From assembly GCF_001715195.1 (NCBI RefSeq), contig NZ_MDWE01000001.1:1-64000 (forward strand): a stretch of DNA of 64,000 nucleotides, read 5' to 3'. Below are positions 7,140 to 14,815 of this stretch, one piece after another. A program made the position numbers and the translations under genes. The DNA comes from Rhodohalobacter halophilus. GTDB taxonomy: Bacteria; Bacteroidota; Rhodothermia; Balneolales; Balneolaceae. The number at the start of each line of letters is the position of its first letter. Within the stretch, counting starts at the first letter, position 1. Below the pieces are notes generated by a model. The model was not told where the DNA came from. It searched no databases and was given only the letters and a program-made list of their open reading frames with translations.

Positions 7140-9710
7140 CTAAACATTTCGAGATACTACGGAGCCATTTTGATCATTCACTTTGAATGAAATATTGTAC
7201 GATGTTCCATCTATTGTAGAGAGCTCAACATCTGCCTCCAATTGGCTGATAAATGTATCAATCAACGTATGGCCAAGTGATGAGGGGTCGCGGTTCTCCG
7301 AGTCAAACCCTACACCGTTATCCGAAATATTAAGAATTACCCGCTCATCTATTTGTTTTAAATTGATGTACACTTTCCCATTCTCTCTGCCTTTAAAGGC
7401 ATGTTTCAATGAGTTGATTAAAATTTCGTTGACCAGTAACCCAACCGGCATGGCCTGATTTATACCGATCGATACATCGTCCAAGTCCAGTTGAAGGTCA
7501 ATGTCTGTAGAGTACTCATCATCAAAAACATCGAAAATACTTTCAGTCTGTTTTAGGATATTCTCTTTCAGGGAGATATCGGAAAAGTTTTCAGACTGGT
7601 AGAGCTGTTCATGAATAAGCGCCATCGACTTGATCCGGTTGATGCTTGAGTTTAATATATCTGCAACTGCATCATCTTTGGCTGAATAAATTTGCAGTTG
7701 CAGTAAACCGGAGATGACCGCAAGGTTGTTTTTTACCCTATGGTGAATTTCTGATAAGAGTGCCTCCTTCTCCCGGAGTGACTCAATGACTTTTTGTTCT
7801 GCTATCTTCCGGTCGGATATGTCACGCCACACTACATACATCTGTTCACGCCCACTCTGTTCCGGCAACATCGTGATTACAACTTCAACATGTACAGGAG
7901 TCCCGTCTTTCTTTTTATGAACCCATTCAAATCGTTGAGATTCATTCTGCTCAGTCTTATTGAGAATCTCTTGCTGCCGCACTTCCGATAATGTTCCGTC
8001 CGGCTGTTTTTCCGGAGAGATATCAACCGGAGTCTTGCCTACGAGATCATGTTTCTTTTCATAGCCCAGAAATTTAATTGCTGCCCGGTTACAGTCTACA
8101 ATGGTATTCCCAAAAAAGACTAAACTGGGATCAGATGAACGCTCAAACAGATTCCGGTACTTTTTCTCAGACAGCTGCAGTGCCTTTTCGGCCTTCACTC
8201 TCTCGGAAATATCAATATGGGTACCCGAAAGACGGATCGGATTCCCCATTTCATCCCTCTCCACAATTTTGCCCCGATCATTAATCCACACCCAATGCCC
8301 CTTTTTGTGCTGCATTCGAATTCGGGTTTCGAAGTAGGGACTTTCATCATCCCGAAGTTCATTAATCAACCTCACCGTTGACTTTAAATCAGTGGGGTGC
8401 ATCAGATTTTTCCAGGTATCGATATGAAATTCAAGCTCTTTCAGATCATACCCGAGCATTTTTGCCCACCAATCGTTTATAATCAGCTCATCAGTCCGTA
8501 AATCCCAATCCCATGTCCCTGCTTTCATCGCCTCCAGCGCCAACTCAAGGCGTTCATGCGTTCGATTGATTTCTTGCCGGAAATTAACTTCTGAGGTGAT
8601 GTTTCTCGACACTCCAAGAATATCCGTTCTTCCACCATGCTCCAGCAGATTCAGACGGGTGTGATAATACGTTTTAGCCTCTTGATCCTTCTCAACACTC
8701 CATTCATAGCTTAAGGGCCGGCGAGTTTGCAGTACCTGCTTTACGGCATCCAGGTGAACTCTGCCCCTCTCCTCACCAAATATTTCAATCGCATCCTTAC
8801 CGATTAAAAAATCCGTATCAATCTCATCTGACCACGCCCCATAGAGGGCTGTGTGCCGTCCCTCAGAGTCTAATGTAAAGACGATGTCATCAAACGAATG
8901 GACCAGTTTTTCAAATTTTTCGACATTCCGGCGTAGCTGTGCCTCGCGCTCAACCTCTTCTGTCACATCCCGCACCGAGCCAATAATCCTGATGACCTCC
9001 CCTTCCCGGTTTTTAACCGCCCTGCTTTTGGTTCGAACCCACTTCTTATTTCCTTTCAGATCTATGAATTGAACGGTCAAATCGTAATCTCTGCCATCAT
9101 TCAAACATGCTCTAAACGCTTCCTAAACTCTCTTTTGTGCTTCAGGCGGGTAACACTTCAAACTCTCCTTATCATGCTCTTTAATATTCCGTTTTTCAAA
9201 ACCATGGATCCGATAAAGCTCTTCTGACCAGAAAAACTCACCTTCTGCAACATCATACTCCCATCCGCCCGTATTACTGAGCTGCTCAATGCTGTTTAAA
9301 ATCCTCTCGCGTCTTTCCGAACTCTGCAGACGTTCTTTATCTTCGGTTACATCCTGCTTAACGGCAATATAATTAACTACCTCATCCGCTTCATTCAATA
9401 CCGGCTTGATGGTAGCTTTCTCCCAGTAAAGTGAGCCATCCTTCTTTTTATTGAGCAGTTCACCTTTCCAGGTTTTTCCGGACTCTATTGTGCTCCATAA
9501 CTGTTTATAAAGTTCATCAGACTGATAACCGGATTTTAATATCCGAGGATTTTCACCCAGTAACTCATCCATAGAATATCCGGTCAGTTCGGTGAAAAAT
9601 TTATTCACATAGATAATCTTCCCATCTCTGTCTGTAATCACAATAGAGGCCGGAGTCTGTTCCAGTGCCGAACGGAACAGTGTAGAATTTAACTGTAAAT
9701 GAGATTTCAT
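7140..9710 (-). pseudogene. Multi-PAS sensor histidine kinase (HisKA_2 type) split by an in-frame amber stop
   Basis: One continuous reading frame of 856 codons is interrupted by a single TAG at 9123-9125. The upstream part (9123-9710, 195 residues) has a PAS/PAC unit (TPASIVITDRDGKIIYVN) and the first half of a second PAS. The downstream part (7140-9104 from its first ATG) resumes inside the same PAS (KGNKKWVRTKSRAVKNREGE), followed by three more PAS units, a HisKA_2 phosphoacceptor helix (EIHHRVKNNLAVISGLLQLQ) and an HATPase domain (NEILINSLKHAF, ISDNGVGFD). Residues either side of the stop, KRV and EAFRACLNDG, fit a PAS helix with no missing sequence, so a one-base change such as GAG to TAG is the simplest explanation. 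No transmembrane segments are seen, so the sensor would be cytoplasmic. No response regulator is adjacent. It could be a decayed gene, a suppressible codon or a sequence error. Confidence 0.85.
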
Positions 9711-9950
9711 TTGAGAACTTGGTTTCCCCTCTTCAAAGAGAGTGATCTTTTATAGTAACTCCCTCATCTCTATTAACCTAATAAAACATTGTTAATATTT
9801 TATAAACCAAACTTTCATTGCCTGCCTTTAGGCTCATTCACCTTACCCGTACACCTGTTGTTTGATTAACCCCACTTTTTAATTTGGAACATTTTCGCCT
9901 CTCAACGAATAAAATCCCAAACGTAAACCCCAACAAACGATTACTTGATT

Positions 9951-10772
9951 ATGCGACGTTTTAGCTACATAACCACACTTTTTGCAATAGCAGGATCCCT
10001 TCTGCTCATGTCGTGCAGCAACACTACCGGTTCGTTCGAAGATCAACCTCCACATTTACCGCCGGCAGAGTCGATGAATATGGATTTCTCCCTATTTGAG
10101 GATGAAAATTCTGATACCGGTAAAGAGAATCTGAGCATTAATAACGAATCGTACAGCCATTTTTTGAATGCCGCCGTTCGGGCAGCTGTTTTAAAAACTA
10201 TTGTTGATGTAAACCTGATCATTCCTAAATCGCTGTACATCGCTGCAGAAAATGCAGACCCTGAATTAAACGAAGACGGTGAATGGACCTGGACCTACTC
10301 ATCACAGGCAAGTGGTAACACTTTTAATGTTCGTCTGGTCGCTTCAGAATCAAACGGTGCAATATCATGGCAAATGTATCTGACCGGCTCAGCCATGGAG
10401 TTAGATAATATTCTTCTTTTTGACGGTGAGGTATCACCGGACGGAACCGAAGGTCGATGGACCTACTATGCCATCTTTTGTGATCATGCAGGAAGTGCCG
10501 TATCCCGGGTTGATTGGTCTGTTGATAATGAGGAGAACCTATCCCTAAGACTGGAAGTTCTATCCGATCGAAATGGTAATCTGGGAGACTACATCGAGTA
10601 CATTTTTGATGCACCTGTTAAAACAGCCACTTATTACAACGCCGGAGAAGATCAACTGACAGAAATTGAGTGGAACAGCGAAACCAAAGCCGGATTCCTG
10701 ATTGCACCCAATTACAATAACGGAGAACAGGCGTGCTGGGATAGTAATTTTCAGAATGTAGAGTGTGGTTAA
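9951..10772 (+). CDS. Hypothetical lipoprotein
   Basis: A 273-residue exported lipoprotein of no recognised family. The N-terminus has a basic start, a hydrophobic stretch and the lipobox LLMSC at about residue 22, so it would be acylated and membrane-anchored. The mature part is acidic and beta-rich, with repeated aromatic strands (GEWTWTYSS, EGRWTYYAI) and a C-terminal cysteine pair. I chose the ATG at 9951; a TTG six bases upstream is in frame but less likely. It stands alone between the kinase (divergent) and a repeat-rich gap. The alternating strand pattern suggests a ligand-binding beta-barrel or sandwich on the periplasmic side, which is only a guess. Confidence 0.75.
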   Translation: MRRFSYITTLFAIAGSLLLMSCSNTTGSFEDQPPHLPPAESMNMDFSLFEDENSDTGKENLSINNESYSHFLNAAVRAAVLKTIVDVNLIIPKSLYIAAENADPELNEDGEWTWTYSSQASGNTFNVRLVASESNGAISWQMYLTGSAMELDNILLFDGEVSPDGTEGRWTYYAIFCDHAGSAVSRVDWSVDNEENLSLRLEVLSDRNGNLGDYIEYIFDAPVKTATYYNAGEDQLTEIEWNSETKAGFLIAPNYNNGEQACWDSNFQNVECG

Positions 10773-10815
10773 GTTTCTAAAGCAAATATAGTTCTACTAA
10801 AACCGCCAGATTAAT

Positions 10816-10962
10816 TCCCCTCCTTATGAAGAGCCTGTCCCGAAAACTATCGGGAAGGGGTTCGAGGTGGTTGGGCCGGTATTTTCTTCTTCGGAAATAG
10901 ATGAAAATTTATTTTTTTCTTGTTTGAACCACCCCTTAATCCCCTCCTTGGAAAGGAGGGGA
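10816..10962. repeat. Nested inverted-repeat element
   Basis: The gap between the lipoprotein and the serine hydrolase holds nested palindromes: cccctcctt near 10817 is mirrored by aaggagggg near 10952, gaggtggtt near 10864 by aaccacccc near 10927, and an inner hairpin tcccga-aaacta-tcggga lies near 10838-10855. This is typical of dispersed intergenic palindromic elements in Bacteroidota-like genomes. It may terminate transcription from both convergent genes. Confidence 0.55.
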
Positions 10963-11059
10963 AATCTTCTTCAACAAAAGAAAATGTGATGTTGACGCTA
11001 TGAGATCAGAAATAGCTGACTCATATTGCTGCTTTACTTGAATACCGAGCAGCAATTTA

Positions 11060-12724
11060 TCAATCCTGCTTCTCAAACCTGAGATCATACACCCTTCCCG
11101 AACTGTAGATAAACTCCATGACTCCATTACTTCCCGGCACAAATCGGATCAGTCCCAATCCCCGGGCCGAGAAGGTGTTCTCATAAAGCGGTTCGAGTTC
11201 AAAGGTGTCGGCCGGTCTGCGATGCGCTATCAGTTGATCACCCCGCAGTTCAATTCTGATTTCTGTTTCTGCATCCGAACTCACATAAACACCTTCAAAA
11301 TTGGACCAGGACTCATCAAATTCTGGCGCAGGTTTTTCAGGATTCAGAATCTCCTCTTCAAATCCTTCCCGAATCACCTGAATGTGCAGATCTCCACTTC
11401 CCTGATCAACGAAGCGATATAAGGTGTCTGAATTTCCGACCCGAACTTCACTGCCGGAAATCGGATAAAGTGTTGTATTGCCGTTCAGTTTTAACTCTCC
11501 AGCTTCCCAGGTTATCTCCGTAGCCCGGTAGTTTCTCGGGTCGCTCCAGATTCCGGTCCACTCTTTAAGTTGTTCATCACTGCGGCGAACCGTTCCTTTT
11601 TCAGGTTGGGATTCATCACCGTCCGGTTCCTCAAGAAAAACATCCGAAACGGCACTGCCCAGGCTTCCCGGACTAGCACCCGTAACGTTACATAGCAGGG
11701 CAACCGCAAGGTCAGATTCCGGGTAGATGCTCAGATAAGCTCTGTACCCGCTGGTGGCTCCGGTGTGGGTAATCTGACGATATCCATGATCCTCATCCAC
11801 GCGAACACCTGAGGCGTAGGCAATGGTTCTTCCGCTTTCGAGCACTCCCTGTGTTACAAGTTCCTCATGAAAATCCTCACCAAAATAGTTTGATTGAATA
11901 GCAGACGTCCAGGTTAGTAAGTCACCAATTGTTGTCAGCAATCCCCCATTTCCGTGCACGTGTTCAATGGGGCGGTTGATGGTGTACTCCTCATCACCCG
12001 CACGGCCGCTATAGGCTGAACTTCTCCCTTTCACAATCCGGGTATAGTCGTCCCTCCACTGAGTAGACGTCATACCAAGCGGATCAAATATTTTACGATT
12101 GGAATAATCCGCAAACGATGTTCCTGTGATTCGTTCAATCGCAATCGCCATCAGGTTGTATCCGGTGTTGCTGTAGGAGTAGCGTTCACCCGGCGGAAAA
12201 TTGAGCCGAGTCTGCCGGCTCACAATATCCAGCACATGATCGTGGTTATGGGTTCGGTTAGAACGTCCCCAGCCGGAAATGGACGCCACACTCCCCCAGT
12301 CTCTCAGTCCCGATGTGTGGTTCAACAGATGACGCCAGGTTATGGTATCTCCGTAGTCGGGAAGTTCGGGGATGATATTCCGCACATCATCCTCCAGCGA
12401 AATCTCACCTTCAAGTGACAACAGAATCAACGAGGCAGCCACAAACTGTTTGGATACCGATCCCGCTTCAAAAATGGTAGAGGGTGTGTTGGGAACCGGG
12501 TTTTCCAGGTCCGCCATCCCGTAGGCTCTCATAACGAGTGGGCGTCCTTCCTGCGAGATTCCAACCGCGCAACCGGGTGTGGTTTCAGAATTCCAGTCAC
12601 TGAAAATGGAATCGAGCTGAGCAATAGAAGAACTGTCGGCAAAGGTTTGAGAAAACAGATCCGACGGAGCAAACAGTAAAAACAGACCGATCAGATTTAT
12701 TAGTAGAATTTTAATAGAGGCCAT
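11060..12724 (-). CDS. Serine hydrolase of the beta-lactamase/class C fold, exported
   Basis: A 554-residue exported serine hydrolase related to class C beta-lactamases, D-alanyl-D-alanine carboxypeptidases and esterases. A signal peptide covers about 1-26. The SxxK nucleophile motif is S89-V-S-K92, the YxN motif is Y184-S-N186 in SYSNTGYN, and an HTG box near residue 320 (THTGATSGYRAY) replaces KTG. After the catalytic domain (about 35-380) there is a lipocalin-like beta domain common in these proteins (LYRFVDQGSGDLHIQV, LRFEKQD end). It would act in the periplasm on peptides or esters; true beta-lactam hydrolysis cannot be claimed. It stands alone on the minus strand. Confidence 0.9.
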   Translation of the reverse strand: MASIKILLINLIGLFLLFAPSDLFSQTFADSSSIAQLDSIFSDWNSETTPGCAVGISQEGRPLVMRAYGMADLENPVPNTPSTIFEAGSVSKQFVAASLILLSLEGEISLEDDVRNIIPELPDYGDTITWRHLLNHTSGLRDWGSVASISGWGRSNRTHNHDHVLDIVSRQTRLNFPPGERYSYSNTGYNLMAIAIERITGTSFADYSNRKIFDPLGMTSTQWRDDYTRIVKGRSSAYSGRAGDEEYTINRPIEHVHGNGGLLTTIGDLLTWTSAIQSNYFGEDFHEELVTQGVLESGRTIAYASGVRVDEDHGYRQITHTGATSGYRAYLSIYPESDLAVALLCNVTGASPGSLGSAVSDVFLEEPDGDESQPEKGTVRRSDEQLKEWTGIWSDPRNYRATEITWEAGELKLNGNTTLYPISGSEVRVGNSDTLYRFVDQGSGDLHIQVIREGFEEEILNPEKPAPEFDESWSNFEGVYVSSDAETEIRIELRGDQLIAHRRPADTFELEPLYENTFSARGLGLIRFVPGSNGVMEFIYSSGRVYDLRFEKQD

Positions 12725-13029
12725 TGAATTGGAGTATAGATTGAAAGGTAACCGTTAATCGTAAACCAGCCTTAAATCTAACAAACCTTACTGATCAATC
12801 AAGGCCCTTTGCAACTTTTGACAGACTTTCGGTTCGATATAAAGTGGGAAATGAGATTTGAGATTTTTCTTTTGGGAACTAACGGTTCGCCAAATCCGGC
12901 ATCGAGATTCGAAACCTCGCTGCTTGCTTATAGTCATAAATCTACTGTAGAATTATCCCGAAAGCTTATGGGAGCGTTGATTTGCCTTGATATAATGCGA
13001 TTCCCCCGATTTCATAGTATCATTGAGCT
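12725..13029. other. Intergenic stretch without a supported gene
   Basis: About 305 bases between the serine hydrolase start and the fic remnant. It contains the promoter side of the hydrolase and a small hairpin-like sequence around 12956-12976 (tcccgaaag, cttatggga). A short open frame here on the plus strand has no recognisable protein features. I see no attC-like site in it. Confidence 0.5.
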
Positions 13030-13611
13030 ATGAAATACCACACCTAAATCTGAAGATGAGATTCTACCGAATAAGCTCGGATTAAAAATCCCGAGAAAAT
13101 CGCAGAAGAAGAATATCGTGGATTTTTGCGAGCTGAAATCAAGTTCGAATCGGAACTGGATAATATTAGCCATTTTAACTGGGAGCTTATTTCATCGATT
13201 CACAAAACAGCCTTTAATCATCTGTATGAGTTTGCAGGAGAGTTGCGGCAAATTAATTTGTCAAAAGGTGGATTCATGTTTCCCGCTGTAAAATTTCTCC
13301 CATCTGTTGTAGAGGAATTTGAAATAGAATTCCTAAATGCATTACCAGACTCATTTGAAGAGTATGAGCAACTAATCAATCATGTTGCACCACTCCATGC
13401 GGAACTTCTATTTATTCATCCATTCAGGGATGGAAATGGACGTACAGCATGGTTTTTTGTCGACCTGATTGCTTTAAAAAGTGGATTCGACCACTTTAAT
13501 TTTGAAAAGATTACCGAGGAAAGAATGCCGGAATATATTGAATCGGTTCAGGCTGCAGCAGATAAGAATTATGAACCAATGACCCGGCTTTTCAGGAGTT
13601 TGAAGAAGTAG
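13030..13611 (+). pseudogene. Fic/DOC-family AMPylase-like toxin with frameshifted N-terminus
   Basis: The intact part, from about 13105 onward, encodes a Fic domain with the core motif HPFRDGNGRTAWFF. Fic enzymes transfer AMP to target-protein hydroxyls; the motif histidine and the DGNGR loop are present, but the final arginine of HPFx(D/E)GNGRxxR is replaced by tryptophan, which should weaken catalysis. The N-terminus is broken. The ATG at 13030 opens MKYHT and then a stop. A +1-shifted frame continues with SEDEILPNKLGLK, and the main frame resumes with KNPEKIAEEEYRGF, which needs one extra A in the A-run at 13084-13088. Thus two small indels separate three readable pieces. A shorter protein from a TTG at 13126 is possible but would lack the first helices. 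It converges with an antitoxin-like gene, overlapping it by 20 bases. Confidence 0.72.
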
Positions 13612-13765
13612 AACTTTTTTGAAACTCCTGTACCACTTCACGTCGAATTTGTTCAGCTCTCTTCTTTGGGATATTCATCCCTTCAATTTGAAATGAAGCT
13701 CTTTGAGACATCATAGCTTCACGGGAAATGGTATCGATATTTTTCTTTTTGGAAGCTGATTTCAT
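13592..13765 (-). CDS. Small Fic-antitoxin-like (VbhA-type) protein
   Basis: A 57-residue basic, helical protein starting at the ATG 13763-13765. It contains RASFQIEGMNIPKK, which fits the inhibitory motif (S/T)xxxE(G/N) of class I Fic antitoxins such as VbhA; the glutamate of that helix blocks the ATP gamma-phosphate site of the toxin. It lies tail to tail with the Fic gene, overlapping its 3' end by 20 bases on the opposite strand, whereas known VbhA genes sit directly upstream on the same strand. The start lies 46 bases past the attC-like site at 13812. The assignment rests on one short motif plus the neighbour. Confidence 0.6.
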   Translation of the reverse strand: MKSASKKKNIDTISREAMMSQRASFQIEGMNIPKKRAEQIRREVVQEFQKSSTSSNS

Positions 13766-13811
13766 AAATACAATACACGAAAATTTGAGCTCAAACTGTA
13801 GAAGTTGATGA

Positions 13812-13903
13812 GCATTATAACGGTATGGTGTTTCTGCGGCGGGGCTAGATATTAACCATCGAGCTAGCAAATGCTTACCGATCGCACGAACCGCTGGTTA
13901 TGC
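13812..13903 (-). other. attC-like recombination site A (degenerate)
   Basis: 92 bases. The minus strand begins GCATAAC and ends near GTTATAATGC. Inner arms (AGCGGTTCGTGCG on the minus strand against TGCGG/TTTC pieces on the other side) pair only partly, with an extra G in the same place as in the other sites. The higA stop codon TAA lies within GCATAAC. This is the weakest of the seven sites. Confidence 0.5.
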
Positions 13904-14188
13904 CTGAACAGTTTTTAGGGATTTAATGTGTCTATTTGGACGATTTGATGACAGATCGTGCATAGACTGTAAATTCAGCCAAAATTCAGGAGAGGTATCG
14001 AACGCCTCGGATAGCAGCCAGGCTGTATCCGGAGAGACTCCTCTTTTACCTCTCACAATTTCATTAACCCGCTGGATCGGTATGTCCAGATGATCCGCCA
14101 ACTCCTTCTGAGTTAGTCCCATTGGCTCAAGATATTCTTTGAGCAGAATGGTTCCGGGATGTGTGGTTACTCTATTTTTTGGAATCAT
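13898..14188 (-). CDS. higA: HigA-type antitoxin (XRE family)
   Basis: A 96-residue HigA addiction-module antitoxin. The N-terminal THPGTILLKEYLEPMGLTQ is the family signature, followed by a helix-turn-helix (KELADHLDIPIQRVNEIVRG) and the conserved SPEFWLNLQ segment. It neutralises the HigB mRNA interferase and represses its own promoter. It lies 22 bases after higB on the same strand, in the toxin-first order usual for higBA. Its stop codon is embedded in attC-like site A, as expected for an integron gene cassette, where such modules stabilise arrays. Confidence 0.92.
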   Translation of the reverse strand: MIPKNRVTTHPGTILLKEYLEPMGLTQKELADHLDIPIQRVNEIVRGKRGVSPDTAWLLSEAFDTSPEFWLNLQSMHDLSSNRPNRHIKSLKTVQA

Positions 14189-14210
14189 GATGATTCACCC
14201 ATGTTATTCA

Positions 14211-14501
14211 TTAATGATAATCGACAATAGCAACGTCATAAGCATTGGAATCCTGCCAGCGGAATACGATTCTCCATTGGGCGTTGATACGAATGCTATG
14301 ATAACCCTTGTAATCAGCCCGCAATGCTTCTAGCCTGTTGCCGGGTGGAGATCTCAAATCGTCAAGAGAAGTAGCTGCATTCAGTATATCCAGTTTATAG
14401 GTGGCGGATTCAAGAATTTGGGTCGGGAGCTTCCTGACTTTGCTGCTTGAAATGCCATGAAACAAGTCTGACGTTGCTTTATCTTCGAATGTTTTGATCA
14501 T
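14211..14501 (-). CDS. higB: HigB-type toxin (RelE superfamily ribosome-dependent mRNA endonuclease)
   Basis: A 96-residue protein with the HigB/RelE fold: MIKTFEDKATSDLFHG, RKLPTQILESATYKLDIL, the SPPGNRLEAL box and the core strand HSIRINAQWRIVFRW. HigB cleaves mRNA on translating ribosomes. The family length and the catalytic-surface arginine and tryptophan are kept, so it appears functional. It starts 52 bases after attC-like site B and is followed by higA, forming a complete two-gene cassette bounded by sites B and A. Confidence 0.92.
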   Translation of the reverse strand: MIKTFEDKATSDLFHGISSSKVRKLPTQILESATYKLDILNAATSLDDLRSPPGNRLEALRADYKGYHSIRINAQWRIVFRWQDSNAYDVAIVDYH

Positions 14502-14553
14502 TCTTCAATTTAATGGATTAACGGTATCCATGCAACGAAATTGTTTAGTGAGG

Positions 14554-14685
14554 GCATAACGGTCTGCGGTTTAACCGGCTTGGCCTTATTGACAAGTAAT
14601 GTAACTAAAACTGGGAATTTTTATCAGCCAACAAATTTTGAACCGGCAAACAGCGGCCAAGTCCGCGTTGAAACCGTTGTTATGC
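14554..14685 (-). other. attC-like recombination site B
   Basis: 132 bases, bounded by gcataac (14554-14560) and gttatgc (14679-14685); the match extends to gggcataac/gttatgccc. Inner arms: cggtttaac on the left against cgttgaaaccg on the right, pairing with one unpaired base in the right (minus-strand 5') arm. The long centre includes AT-rich sequence. It precedes higBA in the transcription direction. Confidence 0.72.
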
Positions 14686-14719
14686 CCACAAGATAGACTG
14701 CTTATAATTTAATGGAAGA

Positions 14720-14766
14720 TCAATGCTCGTGTCCACCTTCTCCTTGTTTCATTTCGGCCAGCAGGA
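14720..14766 (-). pseudogene. Fragment duplicating the 3' end of the czcB-like gene
   Basis: About 47 bases nearly identical (roughly four differences) to the end of the adaptor gene at 17377-17423. It encodes LLAEMKQGEGGHEH and a stop, against LLAEMKKGEGGHEH in the intact gene. Nothing upstream in this frame resembles the rest of the adaptor, so it is a remnant. It lies just downstream of the P-type ATPase gene and 35 bases before attC-like site B, suggesting a past duplication or recombination at the edge of the metal island. Confidence 0.75.
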
Positions 14767-14815
14767 TAAGTACAACAGCGTGGTGTTTTAAGGTTGTTGA
14801 CCTTAGAAATTAAAA

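Noticed and set aside
10816-10962. Interpretation of the nested repeat as a CRISPR array or phage attachment site
   Set aside because: There are no regularly spaced repeats, no cas genes and no integrase next to it.
10936-11142. Open frame of 68 codons on the minus strand at the serine hydrolase 3' end
   Set aside because: It overlaps the end of the hydrolase gene in another frame and shows no protein features; it is a shadow frame.
12809-13033. Plus-strand frame of 74 codons upstream of the fic remnant
   Set aside because: No conserved motif, no ribosome-binding site and it overlaps the fic start; treated as non-coding.
14554-14685. Interpretation of site B as a simple rho-independent terminator
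   Set aside because: No T run follows the arms, the arms are widely separated and the outer core matches those of the other six sites.
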